Translations under genes and position numbers: made by a program | The notes under the pieces: generated by a model | The model's input: only the letters and a program-made list of their open reading frames with translations | Database searches by the model: none | What the model was told of the DNA's origin: nothing | DNA from: Leptoclinus maculatus | Lineage: Eukaryota; Chordata; Actinopteri; Perciformes; Stichaeidae | Direction of reading: 5' to 3' | Assembly: GCA_032191485.1 (NCBI GenBank) | Contig: JAVDOI010000016.1 | Coordinates: 12,200,759-12,264,758 of the forward strand | DNA: 64,000 bases | Part shown: positions 1 through 13,700 of the stretch, in pieces | Layout: each line of letters starts with the position of its first letter | Position numbering within the stretch: the first letter of the stretch is position 1

Positions 1-39
1 CTGCTGCTCCTCCTTTCTTTGTTAATAAAGAGTTTAATC

Positions 40-249
40 TCACGGTTGTTCAGTACATTCGTGCGTTTTAGTTCCAGTAAGAAATCCTTCTCGATTCATG
101 GACGCCAGTGAAGACAGTCGAGCCTCCCCAGTTGTATTTCTTGAATACGTTTTAATGCGTTTGAGGGCTGAAAATGTCCGCTCGACAGAGGCAGCAGATT
201 TTGGGATTGTCACCGCCCAACATGTCACGCTAGCCCACTGACCAATCAC
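40..249 (-). mobile_element. hAT transposase C-terminal fragment (dimerisation domain), decayed
   Basis: The minus-strand frame carries the signature SVERTFSALKRIKTYSR followed by RLSSLASM. This matches the C-terminal dimerisation region of hAT-superfamily transposases and hAT-derived ZMYM1-like host proteins (conserved S-x-E-R-x-F-S-x-L-x-x-I-K, then R-L-x-x-L). The frame is only about 69 codons. Its first dozen residues do not look like hAT, so homology probably begins near residue 14, and the catalytic core is missing. The stop lies close to the window edge and any remaining 3' part is outside. This is a dead transposon relic, not a gene. Confidence 0.7.
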
Positions 250-1786
250 GTATGGCTAGGCCAGCTAGAAGGCTCTGGCACGTCAAAGAATACGCCCAAC
301 ATGTCAAACTAAAGATCTGATTGGTTGAAGACTATGACAATCAACAATATCGTCCCCATTCACTTAAACTGCAAAGGGATTCACTTGTGAGTCTGCAAGC
401 CTGGGGCCTCTCTTCTTACCTAGAGACACAGAGGTGAAATCTGATTGGATAAAAGCTCTCCTTAAAACAAGCTGCACTGGAAGCAGAGCAACTGAGGAAG
501 ACAGTAGCTGTGAAAATAAGATAATGGGAAAAATATTTTTAGAAATATTTCATATTAGGACTTTATCAAAAGCACATGAAGGTGAATTATGTAACAATGG
601 TAATCTGATATTGCACCTAACTTTACCCAAATTACTTTCTCTATTCTAAATTTTAGCTTTTAAGTTTGTTGGCACGATCTCCTTTCAATGTTGTTAGCAG
701 AGGTAGTTAGAGGCCATTTTGCGATGGGATCCCACCAGCTGCAATGTAAATTAAGGCCGGGTGAATGGACCCTTCCCTACTTCTTACCCTCTTACTTCTG
801 GTGCCCCTTTTCATACTTTGGCCTTCTTTTAATCTCAACTACACACCTGTAAAGTTTTGTGACTGCATCTTGCACGGTTGTGATTACATCTGAGACAGAC
901 AAAAGGTGCATTTCCATTCACCTGTTCTTATTCACATTTGCAATGTGCACATTAAAAAACCTCAGGGGAAAAGTGTAACATAAATAGATTTAATTATAAC
1001 ATACATGAAGCACTTGACTTTAACGTCCAAAGCTTCTGCTCCGCTGAAGAGACAAACAAAAGTGGCAGATTAAAACAGTCTCCTCATTGATCCACACATA
1101 CGTGATGTAGTGTTCCTCATATTAATACATGAAACAAACAGAAATATCATATTTCCATAAAGTTTTTAATGTTGTTTTTCACTGTTTGAGGTTCGAATGG
1201 CGCTCTTTTAATTACGTCATCTTGTTGCACCCTCTTCTTCCGCAATGTTGGTTCCGACTAGAGAATTGTTGCCAAATACTGCTCACCGTGATGTACCAAC
1301 TTCGATTTGCCATTTTTTCTTACAACAGAATATGACAGCTGTTGTTTATGGATTACATTTTATTTACATTTTATACCTAATTAAGCTTTTCAAAAGAACA
1401 GAGTCCAACCTCCAAGCTCGCCCCAGATCTACAGTATGTACAGGCATCAAGGGATTATTCCCAGTGCAACGCTCTCTTTTTTATTCCAGCATTTGATGGC
1501 TCATTAAACCTCAAGAGCCCATGTATCTCCTCAGTATTTCAAATTTTGGTTAATTAGCCTTGATAAATTCCTTCCCTGAAGCTCTTGGTGTATGTTAGTC
1601 AATGCAAGCTGCTGATATATTTCCATAACCCTATACACTCTACACATTGCACTAATCATTTCCCTACTAATGCAGTCTCTTTTGATCACTGTACTTCACT
1701 TTATTTGCTTTTTGGTCATCGAACACATAACATATTAACAGCACTGAGGATCTGGGAATGCTGGTTTAATCAAGGGAAGTAACCAT

Positions 1787-1816
1787 AAATATATATAACT
1801 ATATATATATATATGT
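1787..1816. repeat. AT dinucleotide tract
   Basis: A short run of alternating A and T, interrupted once by AACT. It is a simple low-complexity repeat with no gene context. Confidence 0.75.
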
Positions 1817-2329
1817 ATAAGTACAACTAGGAGCTACTCTTATCAATGTTCTGCTTTTCTACATGACTAATTGCTTTTAAAAACATATACAGAATTAAAA
1901 ATAAAAAATAAATTCAGAACAGGATTATAACTTATATTAAAAAAATATATCTAAATATTGTTTATAGAGTACTAACAGTTATGTTTACAACAACAAAGTC
2001 ACAACATAAAGTCATTAATATCTCACTGGAAGCTAAAATAAATAACATTTCTGAGTGAAGTTTGTAAAGAATGAAGAAAGCCGGACATTCCTCCTGCATG
2101 TCCTCTGCCCTCCTGTCTGCTTTGTCTCAGCCAGCAAGTTTACAAAATTGGCTTGTGTAAACATAGCCGAGGTGGATGAGAGCGGTTGATTGAATTGGGT
2201 TTCACTTTCACTTACATGTCTGTGCTTGTTGCACAGATGTAGTGAAAAAGTATTGGCTTTTTACTTGCAAACGTTTTATAAACAATTCTTAGTTTCAGGG
2301 GATTATACACAATTATTTGGTGTGTCTTG

Positions 2330-2915
2330 ACAGCCGTTCAACTGTCAACCATTTATTTCCGCCATCAACCATGGAAAAAATAACCCTCTATTTCTGCTTA
2401 GTACTTGTTGTGGAAGTCCCAGATATCCCGGGAAACTAAACGCTGTCTTGCCTGGGTTCATAACATAGTCCGGAGGAGCTCCTTGGATTTTATCGAGCTG
2501 TATTCACTGTGTCTAGTAAGCCACATGTCGGCTGGTTTACTACAACTGTATGAACACAAAACAAACAGATTTTGCTGTGATTTGATTGCAATAAACCAAT
2601 CAAAAAAAAACCTCGTGATACCGATTTGTAAAAAGTCTGAATTCATGTTTTGTTGGTTCTCTCCGCAAGACGACAAGCAAATAACTTTTAAAATACTTGT
2701 TTTCTCAATGGAGCTCGGATCGATCGGTGCTATTCTATGCTAACATTGTAGCAGCTCGATCAACACTCAAAATAATGTCATCTATGGACAGTAGATGACA
2801 GTGGATGACAGAAGCTGCCGTAAATACGGCAGTCTCATCACGTCTGTGCATAGACTTTGTTTGTAATCTACTCGCGCAAATAATTTGCGCCGCGTTTGGT
2901 GTGAACGTACCTTAA
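2330..2915. repeat. Possible DNA-transposon remnant ending in GGTGTGAACG-like sequence
   Basis: The stretch is somewhat richer in CG than its surroundings, has no coding frame I can name and ends with GCGTTTGGTGTGAACG, a motif I associate with termini of degenerate teleost DNA transposons. It contains a perfect 7-base hairpin (CTGCCGT, loop AAAT, ACGGCAG at 2815-2832). The family and exact ends are not determined. Confidence 0.3.
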
Positions 2916-3910
2916 GAAAGAAAGAGAGAGTGATGGGATAAGACAAATTGGAAGGTGGACTGTTGCACACAGTGATCTGTAAGTTATTAATAACTTACTT
3001 GGAAAGCTTCTTTGTCACTTTTCGACCCATTCGCCCAAACCTGTGACATTGTCTAGTATGCTTACCCAAATCTGGGTTTGACCCAAGCATCGTGACTATG
3101 AACAAGCTACCTACCACTGCCGAGTGATACTGTAACATAAGTTACAACTTTATTAAATAGTTGATTATGATGTACATACTATCACTTGTAGAATATGGAA
3201 GCAGTCACTCTTTAATGTTGATTATAAAAACATGACATTTCTGTGTTGAAAGTTTTGTCTCTTTTCCCATTTCATGGCTGAGACGCCAGTAATAATTACT
3301 GCAACCAAATCAGCATTGCTGAATGTTAAGCAGAACTGCACTCAATGAATAGAGCATTGTGATTAAAGGGGGGTTTAATTTACATTGTTGAATCCACAGC
3401 CACCAGTATTGGACCACACCTCAGTGCCTGTTATGTAAATGCACCACTTTTGTTGCAGCTATCTTGGAAATAATTAGCTGCCACCGTAGTGTAATTGTGT
3501 TTTGATAATTGAATTCTCAGCAGATTTAAATGTGTGATATATTTGGATTTGTTTTCTTTTCACCTTGTTTGTCAGCTGCTCTGAGCTCTTCTAGCTTTGT
3601 GGCCTTTGTGTCAACCATATTAAAGGCCTGCCTATAGCCCCTTTTACAAAGAGATTCCACAATACTGCCATAAAGAAGATACGCGGTTACGCCTACTTAG
3701 CTTTTTCACAGCGAACCAAACAAAGGCAGAATACAAGTATACAGTGTCTGATTTCAGATAACATAGCATCAAATAGGCGTGATGTTTAACACAACAGCTT
3801 TGGAACAAAAACGTCAGATTGAAGTCAGATTGTATGGAATTCTATTAAAAATGACCCTACTTCTCACAGCGTATCTACATCATTCCTCCACAGTACAAAT
3901 ATGGTCACTT

Positions 3911-4064
3911 CTTTTCACTGGTTGCAAAAAAACAACATGGCGACAGCCAAAATCCAAGATGCCAACGGGCCAAAATGCCGAACTCAAGGCTTTCAAAGGG
4001 CAGTCCACAAACCCATGGGTGTCGCCAAAACAACTTCTTCCACTTGTTATATACAGTCTATGGT
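3911..4064. repeat. Percomorph interspersed repeat (TATACAGTCTATGG type)
   Basis: The sequence runs from CACTGGTTGCAAAAA through CATGGCGACAGCC and a 'CAGTCCACAAACCCATGGG' stretch to TATACAGTCTATGG. I recognise this order of motifs from a repeat found very often in percomorph fish genomes. Overlapping frames on both strands (up to 164 codons) have no conserved domain and are chance frames across the repeat. Confidence 0.55.
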
Positions 4065-5346
4065 TCCGCTGTGCCGGCTGTCCCTTTACCCACAGATGCT
4101 GGCTCAGCTCTGTGACTACCTGCTGGCTCAGAGGTGGACCGTTCATACAGAAGAACGAGGAAGAATAATGGTGCAACGGTCTCGCCTTGAACAGACTGTG
4201 TGAAAGGAGATGAAGACAATACAAAACAGGATGGCAGGTGTGTCCTTTCAGGCTCCTTGCTAAGCAACAGTGGGGAAAGTTGCTCCAGTACTTAAACAGC
4301 CAACATATAACTATGGAGCAAAGATGCGGTGTAATTTTCCCCTTGTAGTTTTGGTTCTGTAAAATACTGAACAAACATTAAATACTTCTATTAATTGTAT
4401 ATAATTTAAAAATATGTACATCATTAAGTGAATGCAGTCTTTATTGGACTGATTACAACACATATAAAAGAGTAAGAAGTAGCCAGTAGTATGATGCTGA
4501 CAACAGTAATGGTGAATTAGTTACTTAAGTATGAATAATGGTATATTCTGACTCAGCAACTTTTAAATGACTATGCTTATAATTTGGGAATTGGCACAGA
4601 TAAGTGGGGCAGAAGCAATTTTTAGTTTCCAACAAGATAATGGAAAACAAAAGTCAGTTACATACAGTAGTATGTATTTATTCTTCTTTTCTTTATGTAT
4701 GTACGATTAACATAACAGAAAATGGTTGTTTTGCACTTTTCTTTTGCAATAGTTTCAAAGCAATGCAGTTGCAGTCTTTGTAATGATTCGGCAACATTGA
4801 CCTCTTCAGGCAGTGTAATCTCTTACCCTCCCCAAACTAATGCAGCTGTGTAAGAAAACATGTCTGTTAACCTCAAAGGAATTCACTAAGTGAAATTTGC
4901 TCTGCAGGGATGTATTCCTAGCAATTTGATGTAGTGGACTGTGTCAGGGGAAACAACAAAGCTTTTCACACATAAAATGTCCTGCTCCAAAGGGAGAGGA
5001 AAAAATAGAGAAACAAGCAGTCTAGAGCAGGGTGAACTCTTTTCATTGACAAGAACAAGAACGATAGGAGGGTCATACACTACAAAAGCACGACAGCCTG
5101 CAAATTAATAACCAAATATTTGTTAGTTTATTGAAGTCATCAGTAATAGTCACACTGCTTGAAGCTGCTTGCATTCACAGATGGCCTTGCCACATTGTAG
5201 CACACGAACCAGGTGATCAACATAAATACAAACAATGATTATGGAAGTATGTTTAGAGTGAAGGCCATTTATAATATTTATTAATCTTTCAATAACACTC
5301 AGTCAGAAGAATTTTTCAAATGTATTGAAAATGTGCTTATTTGCTT

Positions 5347-5380
5347 TTGAGAAGAATGATACCACTCTCATGTTTGTCCA
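5347..5380 (-). repeat. Fragment of the 'GATACCACTCTCATG' fish repeat
   Basis: GAGAAGAATGATACCACTCTC is a short piece of a repeat whose reverse-complement copy also appears at about 18784-18873 in this window (TGAGAGTGGTATTAATCTTG). The two copies in opposite orientation show that this is an interspersed repeat and not unique sequence. Confidence 0.5.
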
Positions 5381-5989
5381 TTCCATATTGTCAAGTCAAA
5401 CAGGATTTTTCTTTTATGTAAATAGAAGCAATATAAAGGACTGAAGAAAGATTTAAGATAATTATAAATAAAATAACAAGTAAAGCAAATGGTAACGTAA
5501 TTAACATACTCACAATCTGAGTATTTACAAAAGAAATAGGGTGGAACCCCTCTGCCTGGAACAGTAAATAAGCAGACATGCAGTGACATGCAGGGTCGCA
5601 GTAAATAAGGTCCGGAATCTGACAAATATTGCCTGGTGTTAAGCTAGCAGTTATGGCAGCAGTGGGCATTAGCTGTATGTGCTTTAAAAATATTAAAACA
5701 TGTTTAGAATTTGGAATAAGGCACTGGTGCTTTATCACTCAAACTATCATGAATGCTTTGCATGTTTACATTAATTTAGTTTTTTTTCTATTTAAAGGTT
5801 TTTCACCTTAATGGCTAAAAGTATTAAAATGGCTTCAATGGCTTAAATGGCTAAAATGGCTTAGTGACTGACAACTGAATATATAATACGCTAAACCTAC
5901 CAAAATAAGAGAAAAATGAAAAGTTGTTAGGTAATTTAGTGAAATCCAGTTAAAATCATCGATCCTTCTCAAGTGGGGAAACTGCACAT

Positions 5990-6105
5990 GTTTGTTAGCT
6001 TAGCTTAGCATAATGACTGGAAACAGGGGAAAACAGCTAGCCTGAATCTGTGCAAAGGTAACAAAATCCCCTTACTGTCCAGTTTTAAGCTCACTAATCA
6101 ACAAG
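5990..6105 (+). repeat. Interspersed fish repeat (TTAGCTTAGCATAATGACTGG type)
   Basis: GTTAGCTTAGCTTAGCATAA, then GACTGGAAACAGGGGAAAAC, CAGCTAGCCTG and 'CAAAGGTAACAAAATCC' form a motif order I recognise from an abundant percomorph repeat. It often sits next to the GATACCACTCTCATG repeat, a fragment of which lies about 0.6 kb upstream here. It is degenerate and non-coding. Confidence 0.6.
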
Positions 6106-7454
6106 TCTCTTGCATTTACGTCGGCCAATATCATGTGTTTTGAACCATAGAATCCATTTAGGATGATTCTGAAAACATAGAAGTTAGTATTGTTCACCCG
6201 TCTACAATGAAATATGAACAAGTTTTGTCCATTCCACTGTGGGAACAATAGGTCAGAGAGAACTAACTCACTAGTCAATCAATAGCTTAATGTGACATAC
6301 TGCCCTATTCAGCTATTTCATTTGTTTGTTCTTCAATCATTTCACCCACATGGCTACAGATTGCCAAGGAGCCAAAGAATATTGAGGTTTTGTGACAGAT
6401 CCGCTAGTATGTCATCGAACCTTGTTTTCCTTTCTTCCTTTATTGACACAATATACAAAATGGCCTTTCTCTGCCGGAACTCCGGACTCCCCCTCCTCTT
6501 TTCTATTTCTCTCCCACTTCTTTCACTGAGGCCTAATTACATGGTGGACAGAGTAATCGATACAGCAGAGAGTGAAAGTACCCAGCAGGCAGCGTGAGGA
6601 CCCTCTTAACTCTCTTCAGTCTACCCTTCTCATACTTACACTTGCACACAGTGATCATCTTGACTTTTTGCAGACATTAGAGCCAAGCTTGCCTATTCCC
6701 ATGGTGGACTCCATGCAGCATAAACAGAGAAAGTGCATTATGCTTTACCCCAGGGCAAAGCAAATACACATATCTTGGAAAAAAAGTATGGTGGGTCAGG
6801 GGTGGGGGACTGTGCATTGACGAATGCCACATTTTTTTAAGGCCAAGCTTGTATTAACCACAGACCATATACAGTATCAGGTACTAACCAAAACAAATGT
6901 AGAACCCATTCTTGACTTCGAGACAAGGGAACCAGAAGTGCAGAAATGCTGACTCGTTTCAAGGTTTTAGGACTAATTTCTGAACCACTCTATACTGTAG
7001 CTAAACTCTCAAATGTTTCATTCTATGGACAATGAACCACTCTATGGATGAAAGCATGGAAGTCTACAGCCTCTAACTGCATCCTTCAGTTTGAGAATAG
7101 ACTCCCTTTGTGAATTTGTGATCTGACTTTTTAATTTTTCTTCATAAATTCCTGAAAGAAAAGATTGATGCTAACTAAATATGCACAATGAACATTTTAA
7201 TGAGCAGAGTTAAAAGGGTTAAAAGGCACATTTCAAGTTCATTCAGATTTTTAAGAGCCAAAAATAGTTGTGGATAGGAGTATGAATAGTCTTACAAACA
7301 AGTATTCATTTAATTTCATGTTTATTTGATAGAGACAAAATACAAATACAATATATAATAAAATTCCACAACAATTTCCCAATGCAATGTATCACAGCAG
7401 TCAGAATACAGAGTTAAACTATGTGGTACATTTTGTTGTCTTGAGCAGCAGTAT

Positions 7455-7560
7455 GACTTACTCATGTACAGTATGTACACATACAGACATGTACACATGT
7501 ATACATTTATGTATGTATACATATAAACTGTACACCCCCCTCTCCCACACACACTCCACC
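7455..7560. repeat. TACA/TGTA-rich low-complexity tract
   Basis: This stretch consists of repeated GTACA, ATACA and TGTATGTATACAT units, then a C-rich run and short CA repeats. It is largely alternating purine and pyrimidine and partly self-complementary. The open frames across it on both strands are low-complexity artefacts. Confidence 0.55.
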
Positions 7561-8639
7561 CCTACACATGACGACATATAAGACCGGATTGTTTTATAAG
7601 TAGCCAGTTAACAAGCTATTTTTAGCTCATGAAAAGTCTAAATAATCGTCAGACGATAGCATGTGAGTTCCCAGATTGCATTTCGGCAAATACGTTCCGC
7701 CTGATTTACTTTCCACATGGTTTACCTGCATACAATCAGACTGCTCATGCATGATTGGCCAATTCTACTTAGACTACAAACAAAAACCAGAACGCTTCCG
7801 ATGCCAAAATCTTGTCCCTTTGGCTACAGTTTTTACATGAAAATGCAGAATCTGTTTATAGAGAAGAGCAAAGAACCTAATTAAACACTTTTTGCTTTCA
7901 TTTCAAGGTTGGAGCTTGTATGCAGCTCAACCTTGTTTTTACAAGTGCCCTTCTCATTAACTCTGAATGACCTTTATTGTAAGACAGAATACCAATAACC
8001 GTCATTTCAAATACGCACCTTTACAAACTGAGGAAGTGTAATTTGTTGACTTTAGTTAGAAGGGAGTTCATGAGCTCTCACGAAATAAGGTCTAGAAATC
8101 ACCACAAATCAAGAACTTTGTTTCACTGATGGAGAAAGACCTGGTAGCCTTGAGTAATGTACTTGGCCTGAGGTCACAATTGCTGTTTCATGTATTTATA
8201 TTTCAATTTTGTGTCAATGTGAGCAACTGTTTATGCAGAGGAATCAGGGTTTTGTGGAGTTTTCCAAATTAGTAAACTGGTTACATTGCTACATCTACAA
8301 TATTTCAGTTATAGCTGTAGATTTTGGCAGATGTGTAAGATCACAGATTACATGTTGGCATAACTGAAATAACACTCAGCGATACACACATATTGTATAA
8401 AATTATTTTTTTTAGATTAATTCTAAGATTTTGTGTTGAGTTAATTTAATGCATATTACATAATGTGGACTGAAACATTCCCTATTTTTACTATGGACCT
8501 TGGTTCATGTGTTGCCATAGCAATTTCAGCCACATGGACTTGTTTTGTTTGAGGGTGTTGAAATATCTAGTCAATTTGACTATGACAGAAAAAGCAAGAC
8601 TACAAGTCAGCCATGCTAGTTTCTCCATGTGGATAATTT

Positions 8640-8975
8640 TAGCTGTGTTTTGAGCTAATGTCGGTATGCTAACATGCTCACAATGACAATGCTAATAGTC
8701 TAGTTTAGTAGATAATGTTTACTATGGTTGTCATCTTTGTTTACATGTTTGCATGCTAACTTTTGCTAATTAGCGTTTAAGTTAGCATTAAGTACAGCTG
8801 AGACTGATGGAGATTTTATTAGTTTTGCGCTCATTAGTCTTGGTCATAAACCAGTAGTGCTATATAAATGAATGATTAGCTGGTAATGGAGCAAGATAAA
8901 ACATTTGGGGAATCACTGTCAAATTTTGTGGCAATCCATCCAACAGTTGTTGTCCCCTGGTGCACCAAAGTGGTG
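8640..8975 (+). repeat. Interspersed percomorph repeat (GCTAACATGCTCACAATGAC type)
   Basis: The left part carries GTATGCTAACATGCTCACAA and TGCATGCTAACTTTTGCTAA. The right part carries GGCAATCCATCCAACAGTTG. Both belong, in this order, to a very common degenerate repeat of percomorph fish (recognised from memory). No transposase or reverse transcriptase frame is visible. Confidence 0.6.
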
Positions 8976-10752
8976 CCTGAGGAGGAGAAAGGTAAAAATT
9001 AGTGGCCAATGAAGCTTTCTCTTTTGGGGATCTGAAGATCAGATTCAGCTGTCTCTTGGTACAAACCAGAATATGCTCACACACATTCAGGCACCCTCTC
9101 CACTCATCCTGGAATTGTAATTCTATATGAAAAATGCAATTGCTTCAGTGAGTGATCCAGCTCCTGTGGTTAAAGTTGTCAGACATCAAGTACGGCAATG
9201 ATTACAAATAATTCACTACCAACAGGTTGCCTCCCCGATCATATAACCCCAAATGTATTAACGTCCATTTTCATCTATTTTTAGCCAAAGTGGTTCAAGC
9301 GTCTCATTTCAGTGAATCATTGCTCCCTCTCTGCCCCACCTTTGTTCTGACCACGTATTGAAGGCTGAACAAGGGTGTACTGACGCTACAAGATGAGGAG
9401 AGCACAAAGCCAGAGCTAATTAAAGAAGGCAAACTTCAGCGGCCTTGTCTCACTCTCATTGACCTTTATCAAAACACTGGCATTCATGTCGCGCAAATGC
9501 TGGCACATTCCACTGAAGGCAGTTATAGGGGAAGAGGTAAACAAACACAGCCTCATTAGATTGCACCAGACCGTCCTATCACCCCGGTAATCGTGTGATG
9601 CCTAACAATTTCACACCCGCCCCCACTAGGGATTTTAAGAAGTGGATGGGTTAATGGAAGTTTCACTAATGTCAATACAATACAAGTCACATTTCATATA
9701 GATAGATACAAACAAACAAAAATAATCAAACTGTTAATCGTATGACCTTCATAGCTGGCCTGCTCTCTGATTGCTACAACTTTGTATGTTTTTTGCTGTG
9801 AGTGTACTCCTGTTGCCTATGGGATTAAGGAATTTTAATACTAAACTGTTGTCAGAGAGCTGATAGGAAAGGTTCAAAGGATGTATCGCAGTAAGACTGA
9901 ATTGTATTTTGGCAAATGATTAAGGGTAGTAGACAGGGGTATATAGTGCTTGGGCTAATTATGGTAAGATACAGGTGGGGAAGTGTGTGCAGAATTTTCA
10001 TCCATGGTGTAATTACTGTAAATAATACACGTTAGAATACTACAGCATGTTTCTTTTTAAAAATGAAAATCATTGAAAAAAGTTGAATATTGCATGACTA
10101 TGTGGCACTAGTGTAATTATCCATCCTTTTACTATGTCCTTACTTCTTTGCAGGATTATGGGGGGTGGAGCATCCCACAGAGCCAAACATAAATTACCAT
10201 AATTCTTCAGGAAATTTAGAGTATCCAATTCACCTGGCCTCCATGAATGAACGGCGGGAAGATACGTTTTTGTGCAGTGACTGGTTTGTAAACAGTGGGA
10301 GGAATGTAGAGTTATTTTAAAGATTTAGTTTATTGTACTGAGACTGATGATTCTGATGTGACTTGATAAAACCACAGGGGAATATTTAAAAAAAGGACTT
10401 GAAGTCAAAGTCAAAAACTTTATACTCAATGAATATATTTGGCGTACCAAAAAGGAAAAGCAGTGAAAACTTAACAGAGAAAGGTGGGGACACTTTTATT
10501 TTGTAGCCAGCAGGGTAACAAAAACAAGCATACCCAACAAAATGATGCTGGAGGAAGAGAAAATGTCAGCTAAAGTGCGGTATTCGTTTGACAATTAAAG
10601 ACTTTTACATGACAACATTCACAACCTGGATTCATTTTTATGAAAAGGACCCCCGTGGACAAAATTAATATAAATCATCTTTATGACTTTGACTTCATGA
10701 TCAATTCAAAGGTAGGGAGTCACCAATTTGTTCATCTTTCTTGTTTACCATT

Positions 10753-10797
10753 AGGACTGTACCGAATAGTTCAAAGCTTCGCAGCTTCGCAGCTTCA
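10753..10797 (+). repeat. Short tandem GCTTCGCA with possible transposon terminus
   Basis: GGACTGTACCGAATAGTTC is followed by three units of roughly GCTTCGCA. The phrase resembles termini of non-autonomous teleost DNA transposons, but the partner end was not found. Only the tandem units are certain. Confidence 0.35.
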
Positions 10798-13700
10798 TTC
10801 ACATTGTTCACCTTAGAATTATTATTATTAGTAACTTACAGAGACATTGCATGCAATAGTCCATCATTTCTCCCTCATCCTTTTCTTAACTGGACACGAT
10901 GCAGGTGAGTGAAGTGAGCATCAGATTGTTTCAGTTTTTCCCAATGAAGATGTATTAACCTGCGTCGTGTTTCTTGTTTGATAAGCTTGCACTGACTCTG
11001 TTTTGGCAAAGTTCCGTGCACTTGCTACACCTCCAACCTGCTGAAGGTAACTGACAATGAATCAATATCACTCTCTATTACACAGAGGACGACATTGCAC
11101 ATCAGGACAATTTTTTGTGCTCCATTCACTACATTGCTAGCTATATATTGTGAAGAGGTTTCACACAAACGGAGCACAATGCGGCGCTCAGTCTTTGTCT
11201 GTGTAGTTTTCTGTCCAAAAGTCAAAACGTATTGAAGAAAGATAGATGTAATCATATTTACAATATTACCAGCCCATATTTGTTGGTGTTTAGCCTTACA
11301 AAAACATGTTCAAACAAGTGTGCACTCGGGCTTGCCACGCACAAAGGGAGGCACGGTCTGTATTAACTGGGCGCTCTAGCAGCAATCTAACGGCACCATA
11401 ATTTACATTTGTATGAACACAAAAACATAAAATCATATTTTCCCTATTTTTTCATTAAATATGGAGACAGACATCAAGTTCTAAGTAAAAGGGACTCGGC
11501 ATCTTATTGGGGCTTGATTTTAATTGAAGATGTACGGTAAATATATGAATTTTTGAGTACCTTATGCCTTTAAGACTGCTGTTCTAGAGTCAACAAAAGG
11601 CACCACAAAGTCTAACTTTGTTGTCTTTGAAAAAGTTTTATATTATTATATGGGATATGTTATTTTAAAAAGCATTTCTAGGGACGGGCATTGGAAATAG
11701 CAGTAGCTATCAATGCTGTGAAACTGCATTGGAAAATTGTTTGCAATTGCAATTCTATACTCTATGAAATAGACATTAAAATACAAATAAGAATGAATTA
11801 AAATAAACTGCTATCCAATCAAATATCATGATTGTCCCATAAGTGTAAAATAAAAGGAGCGTAGCAATTATTTTAAAGAACAGATGATACAGAAGAACCC
11901 TAACAGAGAAAAACCTCACCACTTCACAGACAATCTTTGCAGTAGGAGTAGGTTTTGGGTTAGTTACAACTTTGGTAAGACAAGACAAAACAAAACATAT
12001 CAATAAAATGACTCACTTGGTTTAATTATTCCGTTAGATTGCTTCGGGAAAGGGTCCCCGGAGGGGTGAGTCTGACAGGAGGAAACAGTGTGTGGTTGTT
12101 TCTACTCACAGATTCCAGACAACTGAAGGAATTACAGCACAGCCTTTCCCCTGGACTGTTCCTCAGTTCCTTAGCCTAGACTTCACTCCGACCTAGGCCA
12201 GCCATGGGGAAGAGATAACTCACACTGTCAAAAAACTCTGTGTTATAGAGTATGAGTCATTCTCTTTCGGCCCAGAAAAGCATACTTTCAACGAAAGCAA
12301 GCATTTCAACTGTAGTTTTTTACTGCCTCTTTTTCGCTGCATGTTTTCTAATTCATGTCTCTGGATAAACTCTTTGTCTGTTATCTTTCTGTCTCGTCAT
12401 TGCCAGTTTGTGGAAGACAGAACTTTTGTTAAGCTAAAGAGGACAACCAGAGTACATCGTGGCAGGGATTTCTGTATCTTGTCTTGACAACATTTGCAGG
12501 GCTAAATGGTCATATTTGGGTTTCTTCTCATAATAGGAGCACCCGTTTGCATCTCTGCATTTCTTCCTGTTTTATAAATTACAAGTCTCAATTTTCTCAG
12601 GGACACAAAAGTCAAAACAGAGAGCAAAAAAAACCATCACATAAAAAGAAGTTGACATATTCTTTTTTACATGTGTACATTCATCCAACACTGAAACAAA
12701 GTAGCCTTGGTCTTGTCATCATCAAACACAAATTTGACACAAACTCAAAGGCACCAACCTTGACCATTATGCAGAAAAACAAAAGCCAAAGGGAGAAACA
12801 TGAATAGTTTTGTGTTTTTTAAAAGTTCCAAGATACTCTCAAAGCTGAAATCCAGCATTAGAAATATGCTGATCTAGATTTACTGTGCCAGTGTTTTCAC
12901 AGCTAGTACAACACAACATCACAGATATATAAACAATACATACAATCTCCATGCATACAGGCATACGCTATCCAGTAAATGCAGCCCACCCCAGTGTGAG
13001 TGAGGCACTTTGTTCAAGGCTGCTTGGGCAGTATGGGACAAAAAACCTGATGAAGTGTGCTCTTCTCTATTTTAAAGTCCCGTATCTCAGAACAGATGGT
13101 GGTAATGTAAAGTATAGATTGAGGGGGTGATCAGTCTTATTTGCTATTGTGAGTGCTGGGTGTGTGACGCTCTCCGGTTCATGTCTGAGAGATTGGGTCT
13201 GTGATGGCAGATGATTTTGGAGCCAATGTGTGTGAAGTTTGAACGGTTAACACTGTAAAGAAGCAGGTTGAACAGTACAGCACCATGGGCTGAATTATGC
13301 TTTTGTAAAGATAAAGGCGCTGCCCATGAACCAGAGTGTGGTTTGTGTCCAGCAGAGAACCTTTGTTCTATGTTATTCCCCATCTCTCTCTTCCCTCATT
13401 GCCTCTCATGTCCCTGCTGTCAACTCTCTAATAAATGCCTTTTGCCTCTTTCCTTTTTCTTTGTAGCATTAAATTGTAGCAAGCGAGAAATTGATATCTT
13501 CATCTTGAGAGCTGATGCCGACCCGTTCACATTACATACATACTGTAACGACGGGAATTGAGGAAGCTTTTAAGTGAGCTTTTAGACAGAGCCAGCATGT
13601 CTCTTTGTGTCTCGCATCAAGTCGACAGGAATTCAATAATACCGGGGTCTCATTAAGTGTTGCCAATTTTCCTGCTGTAATGTGTCAGGAGCACATCTGC

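Noticed and set aside
3880..4374. 164-codon minus-strand frame
   Set aside because: It overlaps a known-type interspersed repeat and a plus-strand frame of 129 codons. No conserved domain.
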